Shown here one piece after another: positions 10,048 to 20,867 of a DNA stretch of 64,000 bases. Position 1 is the stretch's first letter. Each line of letters opens with the position of its first letter. This stretch comes from Nomia melanderi (Eukaryota > Arthropoda > Insecta > Hymenoptera > Halictidae). The stretch spans positions 27,747,160 through 27,811,159 of the forward strand of contig NC_134999.1 in assembly GCF_051020985.1 (NCBI RefSeq), given 5' to 3'. Both the position numbers and the translations under genes were made by a program. A model generated the notes under the pieces. That model had not been told where the DNA came from and did not search any database. It saw nothing but the letters and a program-made list of their open reading frames with translations.

Positions 10048-13000
10048 ATGAATGCCGAGGAGGTCAAAGTTGGCTGCTTCCAAACGGTGATCGTGCTACT
10101 TTTGGCTGTTAACTATGTCATTGTCGCTATGAGCCACGCGTTACCGGTTTTTCATAATTACACGCCGAAGTTCTATTGTCAGGTGAGCTTCCTAAGCCCA
10201 AATTGTTACTATTTGATAAGAAACACTATTTTCATCTTTTCATTAAAAATGTGTATAATAATCTTAGATTATTTCATGTTATGAACAAAATGAAACGCGA
10301 TTATTTTTATTTTCTTTTCTTTTCGAGTTAATGTTGTGAATATTGATATACTTAAAACACTATTTTCACATTTTATATGTATGTACTTTATTTATATGCA
10401 TGTTCTTTATATCCTTTGGATGTTTACACACTTAATTAATAATTTTTCCAATATAGTATTAGTTTATTTATTTTATTACGTTCCTTGCAACGATGTATTC
10501 AATGGAAGTTATCGAATTAGTCACCATTTTTAAGAAGTGTAATTGCTATATATTTTTTATTTTTGTAAAATATCTTTGTCAGCTAGATTAGATAAAAAAT
10601 TGGAGACCGATTTTGCTATTTCAGGTAAGAAATGGAACGAAACGAGCATATGGGTGCCAAGAATTGGCCAACGTGACTCTAGCAGGCAATGAGACTTCCG
10701 GTTTCGAAGATTTTTCCGATTCGGATCTATGTTTCGGCGATTATCAATTCGCTACTGAGTTTGGAGAAAACAGCGTGGTAACAGAGTGGGGTTTAATTTG
10801 TGAAAAGCGATATTTGACATTTCTTGGGCCCACGGTTTATTATGTGGGAGTTTTGATGGGTGCCTGGATCGCAGGTCTTTTGGGTGATCGTATCGGCAGA
10901 CTACCCGTTCAAGCCATTTGTCTTTACACTCAGGGGACCATGGCTGTTGCACTATATGTTGTACAGGTACAAAAATCTTCACAATTTTTTAAATTAAGAA
11001 CACCATGAATATACAAACTAATGTTAACCCATTGTCGGCGAGAACTTCTCAAATCTTTAAAAACTCTGTCCATAAAAAATTGAATTATGTATTGCAATCT
11101 TAAATATTAGAAACATACCACGTATCTCTCTTCATTATTTGAAGAATTATATTATTTACTTGAAACTTCCAATTTTAGATATGAAATCTCGAAATCGTCA
11201 TTACGACGACATTCAACCGCAAAGGGTTAAAATAAATGAAAAAATTAAATAGTCAAACTACCACTTATTATATTAATGAGTTAATTTATTGGTGTCTCAT
11301 TAATTTATTAACATATTTATAGAAATATTTGCAATAGGCATTTCTTCTTGTTACTTTTGCTGTCTGTATTTTTAACACGAAGATTAAGATTACGTTTGTA
11401 TGAATAAATTTAGGGATTATAAAATTTGAAAGAAAGATGTACCTAATGAATAACAATGGCTCGTTTTCCTGCATAAAATTGAATGTCTATTTCAGAATTA
11501 TCCCACGTTCTTGGCCCTTCGCGGACTGCAAGGAGTTTTTGTTCAGGGTCTACAAAATTCTACGTATATTCTTTCTTTGGAATTGTTTCCTGCGAAAGCT
11601 CGGACATTCGTTGCATTAATTATGCAAATTGCGTGGGCCATCGGCCTACTGCTTCTGGCTGCACTTAGTTATGTCATAACGGATTGGAGAATTTTACAGC
11701 TAGCCGTCTCGGTTCCCACTGCAATTACCGTACTTTATATTTGGTAATTAAACTTTTGTTAACAAATCGATCGTATAATAACATTTTCAATTCTTGCAGA
11801 TATACATATACATATATATATATATATATATTTATTAAGGAATATTATCGAATTTTAATATTAATTTATATAAATAAAATAGAGTGAAATCTTATTAATT
11901 TTATTTGTCTTCTATATTAAAGTGCAAATAATAGAAACAATTAAAACTTGGATATTTTTTTGAATGAAATGCAGATACTGTAAAACTGAAAGTAATAATT
12001 CATTGCATTTTTAGGATCGTACCGGAATCACCAAGATGGCTGATCGCAAAGGGCAAGATCACAGAAGCGGATATGGCATTGGAACGTATCGCGAAGTACA
12101 ATGTTTGCTGCATGAAATTACGAAGAAGAAGAGATACAACGGAAGAAATCGTTCCTGAAAACACGACACCGATCAAACCTGAAAGGAAGTCACGTATATC
12201 ATCGTCCGACTTGAAAAAATTGAAATCGGATACCGAATTGAAAGAGGAAGCTACCACTTTGCTAACTAATAACGCAGAAAATATTGAACAAAACGTTCGA
12301 AGTAAGGAAAACATAGTAAAAAATTCAAAACAAAATAAAAATACGTATTTTTAATTTGACATGTTCACAAATGACTCAAAAATAATGTTCAATCTTAAAT
12401 TTACGCTTTCCAACGAAAGTTGAAAGGAATTTTTCTACATGTTTGACATAAGCAACAAACTTGTATTAAATTTAATTTTGATCTGAACTGAATTTTTTAA
12501 ATTTTCAAATAACTTGAATTTAATTCGTAGATTTTTAAAGGTAAAAGGTTTATCATTTGTTTTTATTGTAAATCCTACATTTTCCATTCTTTGAATATTT
12601 CAAAATAAATTATGATGTACATTTGAAAATGAATATTTGAATTTCATTTTACGCATATTTTTCAGAAACGAGTTTGAGAGCAATTTCAGATAATCTTGAA
12701 ATCAAGCTTCCCAAAACGAAATCAATGTCAAACTCTCTTCCCTGTGAGAATGGTGAAACAGAGAAAAACGTTCCCACCAGCTCAAAAACCCATCGAAAAT
12801 TAAAATCTATATCCCAACCAGCCGATAGTCAACGACTTTCCGCGAAAAGTGCATACGACATCGTCGAGCTAAGAACTCCTGCAAAAAAAGACATGTTAAC
12901 TAGAGATGAGGAGCTGGCTGGGAATAAAGTTGAAGAAAAATTCAATAGCGTGCAACCGGAACGAGAATTGAAGAATCTGTTCAAGTCTATGCTGTTGAGA

Positions 13001-14909
13001 AAGTATAGTGCAGTATTGTTTTGCCAATGGTAAGAACAAAAATTTATCTGTTCCATACGAAGCAGGTATGAATGGAAAGTAGAGTTATTTATAACTAAAA
13101 GTGATGAAAATTGGATTTTCAAATTAATGAAAGAAAATATTAATTCATAGAAAATATATATTCATAAAATTGAAGTTTATAAGATCTAATTAAATTTTTA
13201 TAAAAAATAATGTTGACCTTTCATTAATTGAGTTACTCAGAAGCCAATGCAGTTAAGTCTAGAAAACAAAAATTGAGAAAATTAATGTTTTAGCCTTTGA
13301 AATTATTATTAACATATTCAAAAGCTATAAAAAAGGACTTCCTGGCCTTTTTGGCATAGAAAAAACTAAGAAACGAGTAAATCTTTTAATAACTAAAAAA
13401 AATATTGTTTATTCCATTAAAATTTACAAAAATCAGAAAATATAAAAAATTATGAACAATAGTAATATTATCCTTTTTTATATAGTAGTACCTAATATTA
13501 TTTTCTATTTTTTAAAGGTTGACATCTTCCGTGGCATGTTGCGTATTTATGACATTGGTACCCAATTTTCCCGTCAATCGTCACGTGACATTTGCACTTG
13601 GCGGTGCATTAGAAATTGCAACTTACGTATTCGTCTATTTTATATTATCCAGATACGGTAGACGAGTACCTATGACTGCATATCAGTCTCTTAATGGCAT
13701 CATTTGTATCTTAATGGCAGCTGTAATCATTTTGACGAAACCTATGATTGGAATGGGTACGTTGGCAACATAACAAATACCATTTTGCAGAATCCTATCA
13801 GAAAATATCTACTATGCTCATATATTTTAATTGTCATTTTATCATTAACATTCAATTACAACAGAAACAGTAATTAATTTTTTGAGACGTAACACGATAA
13901 ATTTTTATTTTAATCGTGCAGAAAAAAATTTAGTTATTTTCAAAGTTATTATGATTTTTCTTTTTTTATCATTTACATTTAATTATAACAGAAACAGTTA
14001 TTAATCTTTTGAGAAGTAACATTGTAAAGTATAATTTTAATCGTGTAGAAACAAATTTAATTGTTTTTGAAATATGATATTTTTTTATTTTTTAGACCTC
14101 ACGAAGACCATTATACTGTCACTCGGCAGAGTAACAGCAATAAGTACTGTCTGCATAACATATTTATATACAATCGAGATCTACCCGACCGTTGTGCGGG
14201 GAACCTTTTTAGGATTGTGCACAGTTTTCGCCAAAATTGGCAGCTTGTGTACACCACACATATTATTATCGGTAAGAATTGTATATCTATAATTACAAAA
14301 TTCATTTCAAGTAAAACTCATCATTAAATTAACAAAAAATTGAGACATGACTTGATTTTTGCTGTTTCATTTTTATATTCTACTTTCAGTGATTCTTTGC
14401 CTTACGCACTAACTACTAAGTACATAAATTTTATACGAACACACTTCATATAATATACTGTAATTGCTAATTAATGCTAACAATGTTATGATAATTTTTC
14501 TATTTTTTATTTAAATCTGATTTAATTTCATAAGAAATGAAACTGTATATTTAAATATATTTAACTAATAAAGATTCGATTATTTTGTTTGTTCTAGGGC
14601 GAATACATTCCAGTCACCATTCCTTTAATTGTCATAGGAATGCTTTGCTTAGTATCTGGAGGTCTTGCTCTAATTCTACCGGAAACTCTGGGCACAATTT
14701 TACCTGATACTATTGACGATTCAGAATTGTTGATGGTTAGAAAGAGAGAGAAGGAAAATAATGCAAATTTAAGCAATGAAAGTACACCGAAGAAGGAAGA
14801 TTTATCAGAAAGAGAAATACTTCGAACGAAACTTTTTTCGGAGGATTGGGTAGATGCTGGAAATGGTATATTGGTTAATTTTGCAGATAGTAAAAACACT
14901 GAGTCTTAG
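10048..14909 (+). CDS. SLC22 / organic cation transporter-like MFS carrier (8 exons)
   Basis: Coding exons: 10048-10182, 10625-10966, 11496-11743, 12015-12301, 12666-13029, 13518-13756, 14096-14271 and 14598-14909. All introns are GT-AG with matching phases, giving 700 aa. Residues 11-32 are TM1. An extracellular loop (33-105) has four N-glycosylation sequons (N37, N48, N61, N67), cysteines, and the family hallmark VVTEWGLICE. The MFS loop motif GDRIGRLPV follows TM2, ESPRWLIAKGK follows TM6 (about 246), and TIEIYPTVVRGTFLGLC marks the C-terminal half. These place it in SLC22, plasma-membrane carriers of organic cations, anions or carnitine-like zwitterions; the substrate cannot be read. The TM6-TM7 loop (about 243-455) is roughly 140 residues longer than usual, highly charged, and encoded by exons 4 and 5. 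The cytoplasmic tail is also charged. Introns contain MITEs. Confidence 0.93.
11024..11230. mobile_element. TTAA-bounded MITE in SLC22 intron 2
   Basis: A 207-bp segment begins TTAACCCATTGTCGGCG and ends in the inverse of TTAACCCTTTGCGGTTG, flush with TTAA. It lies wholly within the intron and has no coding frame. The CCCTTTGC end links it to copies at 27975, 43523, 54034, 57312 and 60648. Confidence 0.65.
11803..11832. repeat. TA microsatellite in SLC22 intron 3
   Basis: An uninterrupted run of TA and ATACATAT dinucleotide units, likely polymorphic in length. Confidence 0.8.
13225..13457. mobile_element. AATTGAGT-family MITE, right end missing, SLC22 intron 5
   Basis: Starts TAATTGAGTTACTCAGAAGC and tracks the complete copy at 38878-39133 for about 230 bp, sharing AGAAGCCAATGCAGTTAAGT, AAACGAGTAAATC and the following AATAACTAAAAA stretch. 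The right inverted repeat of the complete copy is not present. Confidence 0.7.
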
Positions 14910-15305
14910 AATGAAATATAAACGGGTTAAATGAAAGTATCAAACTTCTATTTTTGTGAAGACTTATTCCCAATAACTGAACGTCATGAACAATGAATAA
15001 TTGATATTGTTGATAATATCTTGAAATATTGGGAAATAAGATCGATAATATTTATAATACAAATTCCTTTTTTATAACATTTTAATATAGTCATAACTGA
15101 ATCGCAGTAATATTTTGGGTTTCTTTATATATAGTATCTTAGTATTAGAACGTGATCTTTATTGATTATTTTTAATTATTAATAGGTATGTAACATACAT
15201 TTTTTTATCATTTTGGCGTATCAATATTTATTGTTTATTATGTTTGCAGTATTAAAAGTTAGTTAGATAATTTTCATAATATGATTAGTAGTCACTGCCT
15301 TATCA

Positions 15306-15311
15306 AATAAA
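15306..15311 (+). promoter_or_regulatory. Possible poly(A) signal of the SLC22 gene
   Basis: First clear AATAAA after the stop at 14907-14909; an ATTAAA variant lies about 55 bases earlier. The distance of about 400 bases is plausible but unproven. Confidence 0.3.
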
Positions 15312-15715
15312 AAATATGTTTGATTTTAAATTTGGGAAGCACATATGTATTTGTATTCGAAACCCAAAAATAATATTAAATCGTATTTCGCTCAGTTTTT
15401 CGTACATTCAGATCATAAATACATTATCATTTATATTGTCTAGCAAATAGATTTGTAGTATCCGTGTAATTAATTTTAAATAAAACATAATGATTAAGAA
15501 GTACTTAAGTAACTTTTCATGGAAAATTGATGATGTTTACAAAATCAATAATTGTACATACAATAAAAACCAAAGAAATCGCAATAATATTTAAATATGA
15601 GGACCAAGAATTGTAAAAAATATTCTTATATATAAATTATTAACCATTATCATGTAAATATACTTTTTATTTCATCAACCACATTAAAAAAAAATGATAA
15701 ACATTTCTTTCATAT

Positions 15716-16184
15716 ATACAGTGTGTCCATGCTTAAAGGTAATAAACGAATATTTCTTAAAATATTAAAAATACGAAAAAAATGTTTGACAGAAGCTTCA
15801 TTGTGTGAGGGTGCATACTTTTTGGCGAAGACGAATTCTTCTTTATGTTATTAATTTAAAAAATACAATAATTAAATTTCGTTGTTTAATTCACTCTTAA
15901 AGACTGAAATCAAAAGAAGTAGGTTTAGCTAATTGATAATCTATTATTCACAGTGATTTGACTTAGGAATCCGTTAAATTATAACGTATTATATTCAATG
16001 ATTTTATATATATTGTATTTTTCTTAACAAATGTTGAAATCTCTTTAACATTATACAAAAAAAAATTGTTGTCCTCGCACAATGTCTCCCTTCATAGCAA
16101 ACAACTTTAATAACAATGACCTTTATATTTTCAATGATCTATGAGATATTCAAGCGTATCCATTTAAATAAAACACCCTGTATA
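15716..16184. mobile_element. 469-bp element with TATACAGNGTGT ends
   Basis: The left end TATACAGTGTGTCC faces the right end AACACCCTGTATA, whose inverse is TATACAGGGTGTT. Subterminal sequence near the right (GAGATATTCAAGC then CATTTAAATAAAAC) resembles sequence before the CACCCTGTA at 53630. No transposase frame remains, so this is non-autonomous or decayed. Confidence 0.5.
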
Positions 16185-16713
16185 AATAAACAAGAAAAGG
16201 GTTAAAAAAAAATACCATTGGGAATATTATATTTATACACATTATTTGAAAGTTAAATTTTATAACAAAATAAAGATGGTAAACTTACTATGGCCAATAA
16301 AATCTGTATCTTCTACCCATGTCTTCAATAGTGTTCCACTGTTTCCATTGTCTTGAAGCATAAACAGTGATAAACATTTATGAACAGCTATTCAGGTTTC
16401 AGCATCACTCGTCCAAAATCAGATTCTACAATTGGAGTGTCTTTATATCAATTTGTTTCTACTGATGCATAAGGAATACACTTTTGTTTAAACTTGGTAT
16501 ATATTAATACTTTTATTTGTACAATACTATGATTATTTGTTTGTATTATTTTTTCTGTAATTATAAAAATATATTTTATAAACTGTTCGACGAGGTAATG
16601 GATAGTATTAGAGTTTATTACTGTTAAATTTTTGTAAATTAAATACAAAAAATAGATAGAAGGAAAAGAGGGAGAAGCGTAATTACACATATGTAATGAA
16701 CATAGAAAAGTAC

Positions 16714-16719
16714 TTTATT
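16714..16719 (-). promoter_or_regulatory. Candidate poly(A) signal of MED31
   Basis: TTTATT on the plus strand, which is AATAAA on the minus strand, lies 143 bases downstream of the MED31 stop codon at 16862-16864. Confidence 0.4.
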
Positions 16720-16861
16720 AGCAGTTTATCACAGCCAAAAAACATAACTAACAAAACAATTATGGTAAGGATCTATAGAAATACTCCTATGCAGCAACAT
16801 TTTGTCTGACGTAACTTTTATGGACCCACTTAACTGTGTATTTTCTTTGGTCATATATTAT

Positions 16862-18154
16862 TCAAGGAACTTTAGGTTGTACAATACCATTGTTCTGAGG
16901 ATTCACATGTTGCGTTTGCTCTGCTGCAGCCTGCAACAATCTTGTCCTACGTCTGGTATAATGTTGCCATAACAATATTTGTTGATCGTCTATAAATTTG
17001 GTACATTGAGAGTTTACTACTTCTCTTCTGAAGTGTTCGTATTGCAATAAGTCTAAGAAGTACAAGCACATAGGGTATTTCAAGTACTTGGCATACTCGG
17101 GTTCTTTCCAATATAACAGGTATTTAAGGTAATTTATAAATGTTGAATCCTTAAAGTATCCACGTTGTGCTAGAACTATAATAACAATTGTTAATATATT
17201 TGACTTAGGTTATAAACTAACTACAGGCTACTAAAAGACATACAATTTAAGTAGTTTGGATTGGCGAGGCATTGAACAAATTCAAGTTCAACCTGAAATC
17301 GTAAGCGCTGCTGATCGTCTGTTTCTGGGCCACCTAGAAAATGATTTGTTTTTGGCTATAAGATACCATGACTTAAAAATATATGTTTCATGTCCTATCT
17401 GATATTATGTAATGTTTAAATCAGTTTTTAACAAGCTATTATTGATGTTAATTTTTTAATAAACTTTTATTATTACTTATTATAAAAGATGCAGTACTAA
17501 TATCAATAAAAAATTCATTATAAATTAATCCTTCAGATCTGGCATTGAATTCCAAATTTCTTTTAATTCTTTCAAATTATAATTTCTCCGTTATAGATAT
17601 TATTACAATTTGTGGAACAAATTTATCTGTTTACATTTTAAAGCATTTAATATACATACAGATATAAATATAATTACATTGTCGAATAAATCTACATTTA
17701 TGTGAACATGACAATGTATAAAAACTACTATAAAATAAAATAAAATGTTAAAGTATATCATAAACAACACAAATTTAATGTACTTGTACATTATTCTGAC
17801 ATATATAAAAACATAATAAGTAGATAAGTAACACATAACAAATCTAATGTACATGGAAACAATCTCTGGAACATAAATGCATTGAATGAAATATTCAACT
17901 AAATAAAAAAAATGTAAATATAATTTTTATAAACGCTTTATTGTTTATCTATACATTAAAGAATAATATAATACAATGTAGAAAAATTATATCAAGAATA
18001 TAAAATAAGAATTATATTTTCTAATATATGTTAAATAATTATATTAATACATGTTAGACATATTAATATATAATGCTTAAAACATAAAGAAAATTTTTTA
18101 AATTATATAAAAAATACCGTTCATTCCAATGAAAGATGGTTTTCTGCCTTTCAT
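16862..18154 (-). CDS. MED31: Mediator complex subunit 31 (3 exons)
   Basis: On the minus strand, coding exons are 18118-18154, 17244-17333 and 16862-17175, all GT-AG with compatible phases, giving 146 aa. The Soh1/MED31 domain occupies about residues 20-115 and is very well conserved: RLRFQVELEFVQCLANPNY, then NFLAQRGYF, YLLYWKEPEYAKYLKYP, LLQYEHFRREVVNSQC and KFIDDQQILLWQHY. MED31 is a small subunit of the Mediator middle module, linking activators with RNA polymerase II in the nucleus. The tail after RRRTRLLQ is Gln/Asn-rich, as in insect orthologues. The first exon is short and less certain: ATG at 18154 gives MKGRKPSFIGMN before GGPETDD, while ATG at 18124 gives a start MNGGPETDD; both join in frame. 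The 5' leader was not located. Confidence 0.95.
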
Positions 18155-20768
18155 GAGACCCGGGGGATCATCCAAACGGTTCATAGTACATTAACTCTAA
18201 GAGGTGAATTATTTTTTATGTTGCCTCGATAATTTAATCACCTCCTTTAAAAGAAAATAAAGATTTACTCTAATTTACAATATTTATGAAATTTTTGTTA
18301 CACACTCTTATAGTAGCACAATTTTTTCATACATATTGAAACGTAAATATACAAACTGGACACACAATGGCGTTAGTGAAGCCATCTTGTTATTGGGGGA
18401 CACATGAAATTTTGGTTCCTTAACGCAGAGGTGTCTAACTTACTCCCCTCACGCTAGTAACTCGGAAACAACGTTCCCCCACTACCTCTACTTAAGGAGC
18501 TGCCCGAGACCGTTTATGGAGCGGTTCTATATAGTATTCAATGCAATTAGGTAAAAGTAGGCATGGACAGAGTAACTTTTTGTGAGGGGAGTGTCACTAG
18601 CGGGTTAGTGATCAATCGAGTAGGCACCAATTTAAACATCCTTGCCTTAACGCAATTTTTCTAACGGTCTAATGTTCTTTGATTCTCAACAGTGACTATA
18701 ATTACTCGAAATTAAGAATTTAATTCTTTAACTTTAGAAATGAAAGATGTACTAATATATAATTATTTCGATATTCGAGAAAAGAATAAGAGAAATTGAT
18801 ATTTAATGGAAAAGGAGACTTTAAATAAAATTTCAATAAGAATGAATCTATTTTAAATATTTAATAAATTTTGAAAACCCCCAGGTGACCCCACTGTTAA
18901 AGCAATTGTCTTTAATGCCAACAAAAGGTATTACGAAGTAGTTCGATTGAGATACAATTTTAATCGGTTGTGAAATTCAAATTGAAAATCAAAAACTAGA
19001 CTGAACCTACTAATACTATTAATGTACCACTACGTTTTCAGTTACATTATCTCAATATTCAATTATAAAGGTTGCATTATATTTCTATATGAAACTACAA
19101 GATAAAGTTACTCTGCTCGTAATTGGATAAAAAATTGAAGCATTGTTGCTAGTACTTAACTAAGTGCAAAAAAATCCTATCCTATCTAACAAATAAACCA
19201 AAAAGTACTATTACTCTCGGGTATACTCCACAAGCATATTCGAAGGCCACTGCACTCACAAAATCAAAAACTATTTAAATGGTATCACCAATCATCGGTA
19301 TTGTTACGGACCTTTCGTCCTATAACATGATGGGAGACCGTAGTGAAAAAAAACATTCGACTCATCGATCGCTGTTCGCAATCGGTACATAGCTCAGATT
19401 AATGCTGGGGACCCCACTGATCAGTTCTGGTCAGCATGGATCTGCATTGATCTCAATTGGTCAGTAGTGAGCAAGGGTGGAGATAATAGCAAATCACTGC
19501 TGGTCAGGAAAATCCAGGAAGAACTAAGGAGGTCCAGAAAAATCCAGGCGACCTCAGAAACGGCTACTAGTACGCGACGAAGGACCTCGGTTCTCTCACT
19601 TCTAGAGTTCGCGATAAACTGAGCTCTGTGCTGTCGAGACTGCTCCACTTCTAGGTAAAGGTCGCCGTTGTCGACCCTGCCATAAAAAATTATACCTTGT
19701 TTAATCATTTGGACTCGATGATATTGTAGGAAACTTGTGTTCGCGACGATAAGGTAGCTCCATCTCCCGTGAATTACTCAAACTTTGCTGTCTAACAGTT
19801 GGATTATTTTACCATGGATAATGCCACAGTTGCGCCGCGTGAACTCCCAAACCGGTAACATTTGTCTACCAGTTTGAGCATTTCGTCACGGATGTCACTA
19901 CCAGTCAAAAGGGGAGATTTGCAGAAACAATTCTTACCGCAATATGCATGATATAGTATGCACAGAAAGGCAAGAATTATTTATTGTATTGGAAGGATTA
20001 TATATTATACTGAAATGAAAAAAGAAATTTTCCAAAATTAATGTTGTTTTTCTTCAGATAACGACTGTAGGTCAATATGAAAGGCAGAGCTAACTGACAT
20101 TTTCTAGGTAAAAAAAATTCTTTTATCATTAACAACATAAATTCGGAAAGATCAAAAATCGATGGGAACTATTTTTCTGATGATATCAAGTCCAAACACG
20201 CTATAAATTGCATAATGAAGTCAATAGAACATTAAAAAAGTTTGAACACACTAATAAAGCTTTTCCAAGATTCAGTAAGAATGTATAGTTCATGCGTATA
20301 TGAAAGATACTATATTTAATATTTTCAGAAGGGTAGTTTAACAGAAAGAAAAGATATTAATTTTATAATATGTGTTTATATTACGTATGCAAAATAATTT
20401 GCTATCTTTATTTTGTTTTGTTTTCATTTCAGTTTTCATGTAATTTACATTAATGGGTATGGTTTGAACATGTATGCATAGACACATGTAACATGTGTGT
20501 GTATTTGAGTATAGGTGGCTTAGAAATTTTTAACGTACATGTACATCTTATTATGTTTAATACATTAATTATATGGTTATGATAGAAAAAGACGTTAAAG
20601 TTTAGTAAGTTCTCTAGATCAAGTGTGTCTAAATCGTGTATCTAGTGACACTTCTAACACGAAAAGTTACTCTCTCCACACCTACTTTTACTTGTTTGTA
20701 TTGAACACAAGATAAAACTGTTCACATAAAATATCTTTAGTATGCAATAGTACTCGTGAATGGTTCTT
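18155..20768. other. Region between MED31 and the prominin 3' end
   Basis: The upstream side of MED31 together with DNA beyond the prominin 3' end. A moderately GC-rich stretch (18360-18640) carries an inverted-repeat structure listed separately. Another (19300-19900) has recurrent TGGTCAG and ATCCAGG words and a minus open frame (19421-19708) with no recognisable protein. I see no supported exon. MED31 promoter elements must lie here but cannot be pinpointed. Confidence 0.45.
18426..18607. repeat. Inverted repeat resembling a hAT-like end
   Basis: CAGAGGTGTCTAACTTAC begins the segment, and ACTCCCCTCAC followed by GTAACTC near the left is mirrored by GAGTAAC and GTGAGGGGAGT near 18570-18590. 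The stretch 18533-18600 is also repeated in inverse orientation at 20643-20708 with moderate divergence (shared GTTACTCT and CCTACTTTTAC). CAGRGGTGTC starts are common in hAT elements; that assignment is only suggestive. Confidence 0.35.
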
Positions 20769-20774
20769 TTTATT
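20769..20774 (-). promoter_or_regulatory. Candidate poly(A) signal of the prominin-family gene
   Basis: Minus-strand AATAAA about 95 bases after the prominin stop codon (20868-20870). Confidence 0.45.
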
Positions 20775-20867
20775 TTGGCTTAAATCCTTGTATAATTTGT
20801 ATCTACATATTCTTATCATTAATAGTATAACATGTTGATTGAGTTAAAAATTTCCTAGAACGTATAA

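Larger units (their letters stand above)
14910..16861. other. Region between the convergent SLC22 and MED31 genes
   Basis: Holds the 3' untranslated sequence of the transporter (a possible AATAAA at 15306-15311 lies about 400 bases after its stop) and that of MED31 on the other strand. The middle is occupied by a 469-bp inverted-repeat element at 15716-16184. No exon is seen; the minus open frame 16448-16690 is AT-driven. Confidence 0.55.

Noticed and set aside
19421..19708. Minus-strand open frame of 95 aa
   Set aside because: The sequence has repeated GGTCAG and ATCCAGG words and encodes low-complexity Leu/Ser/Asp text; no homology was recognised.
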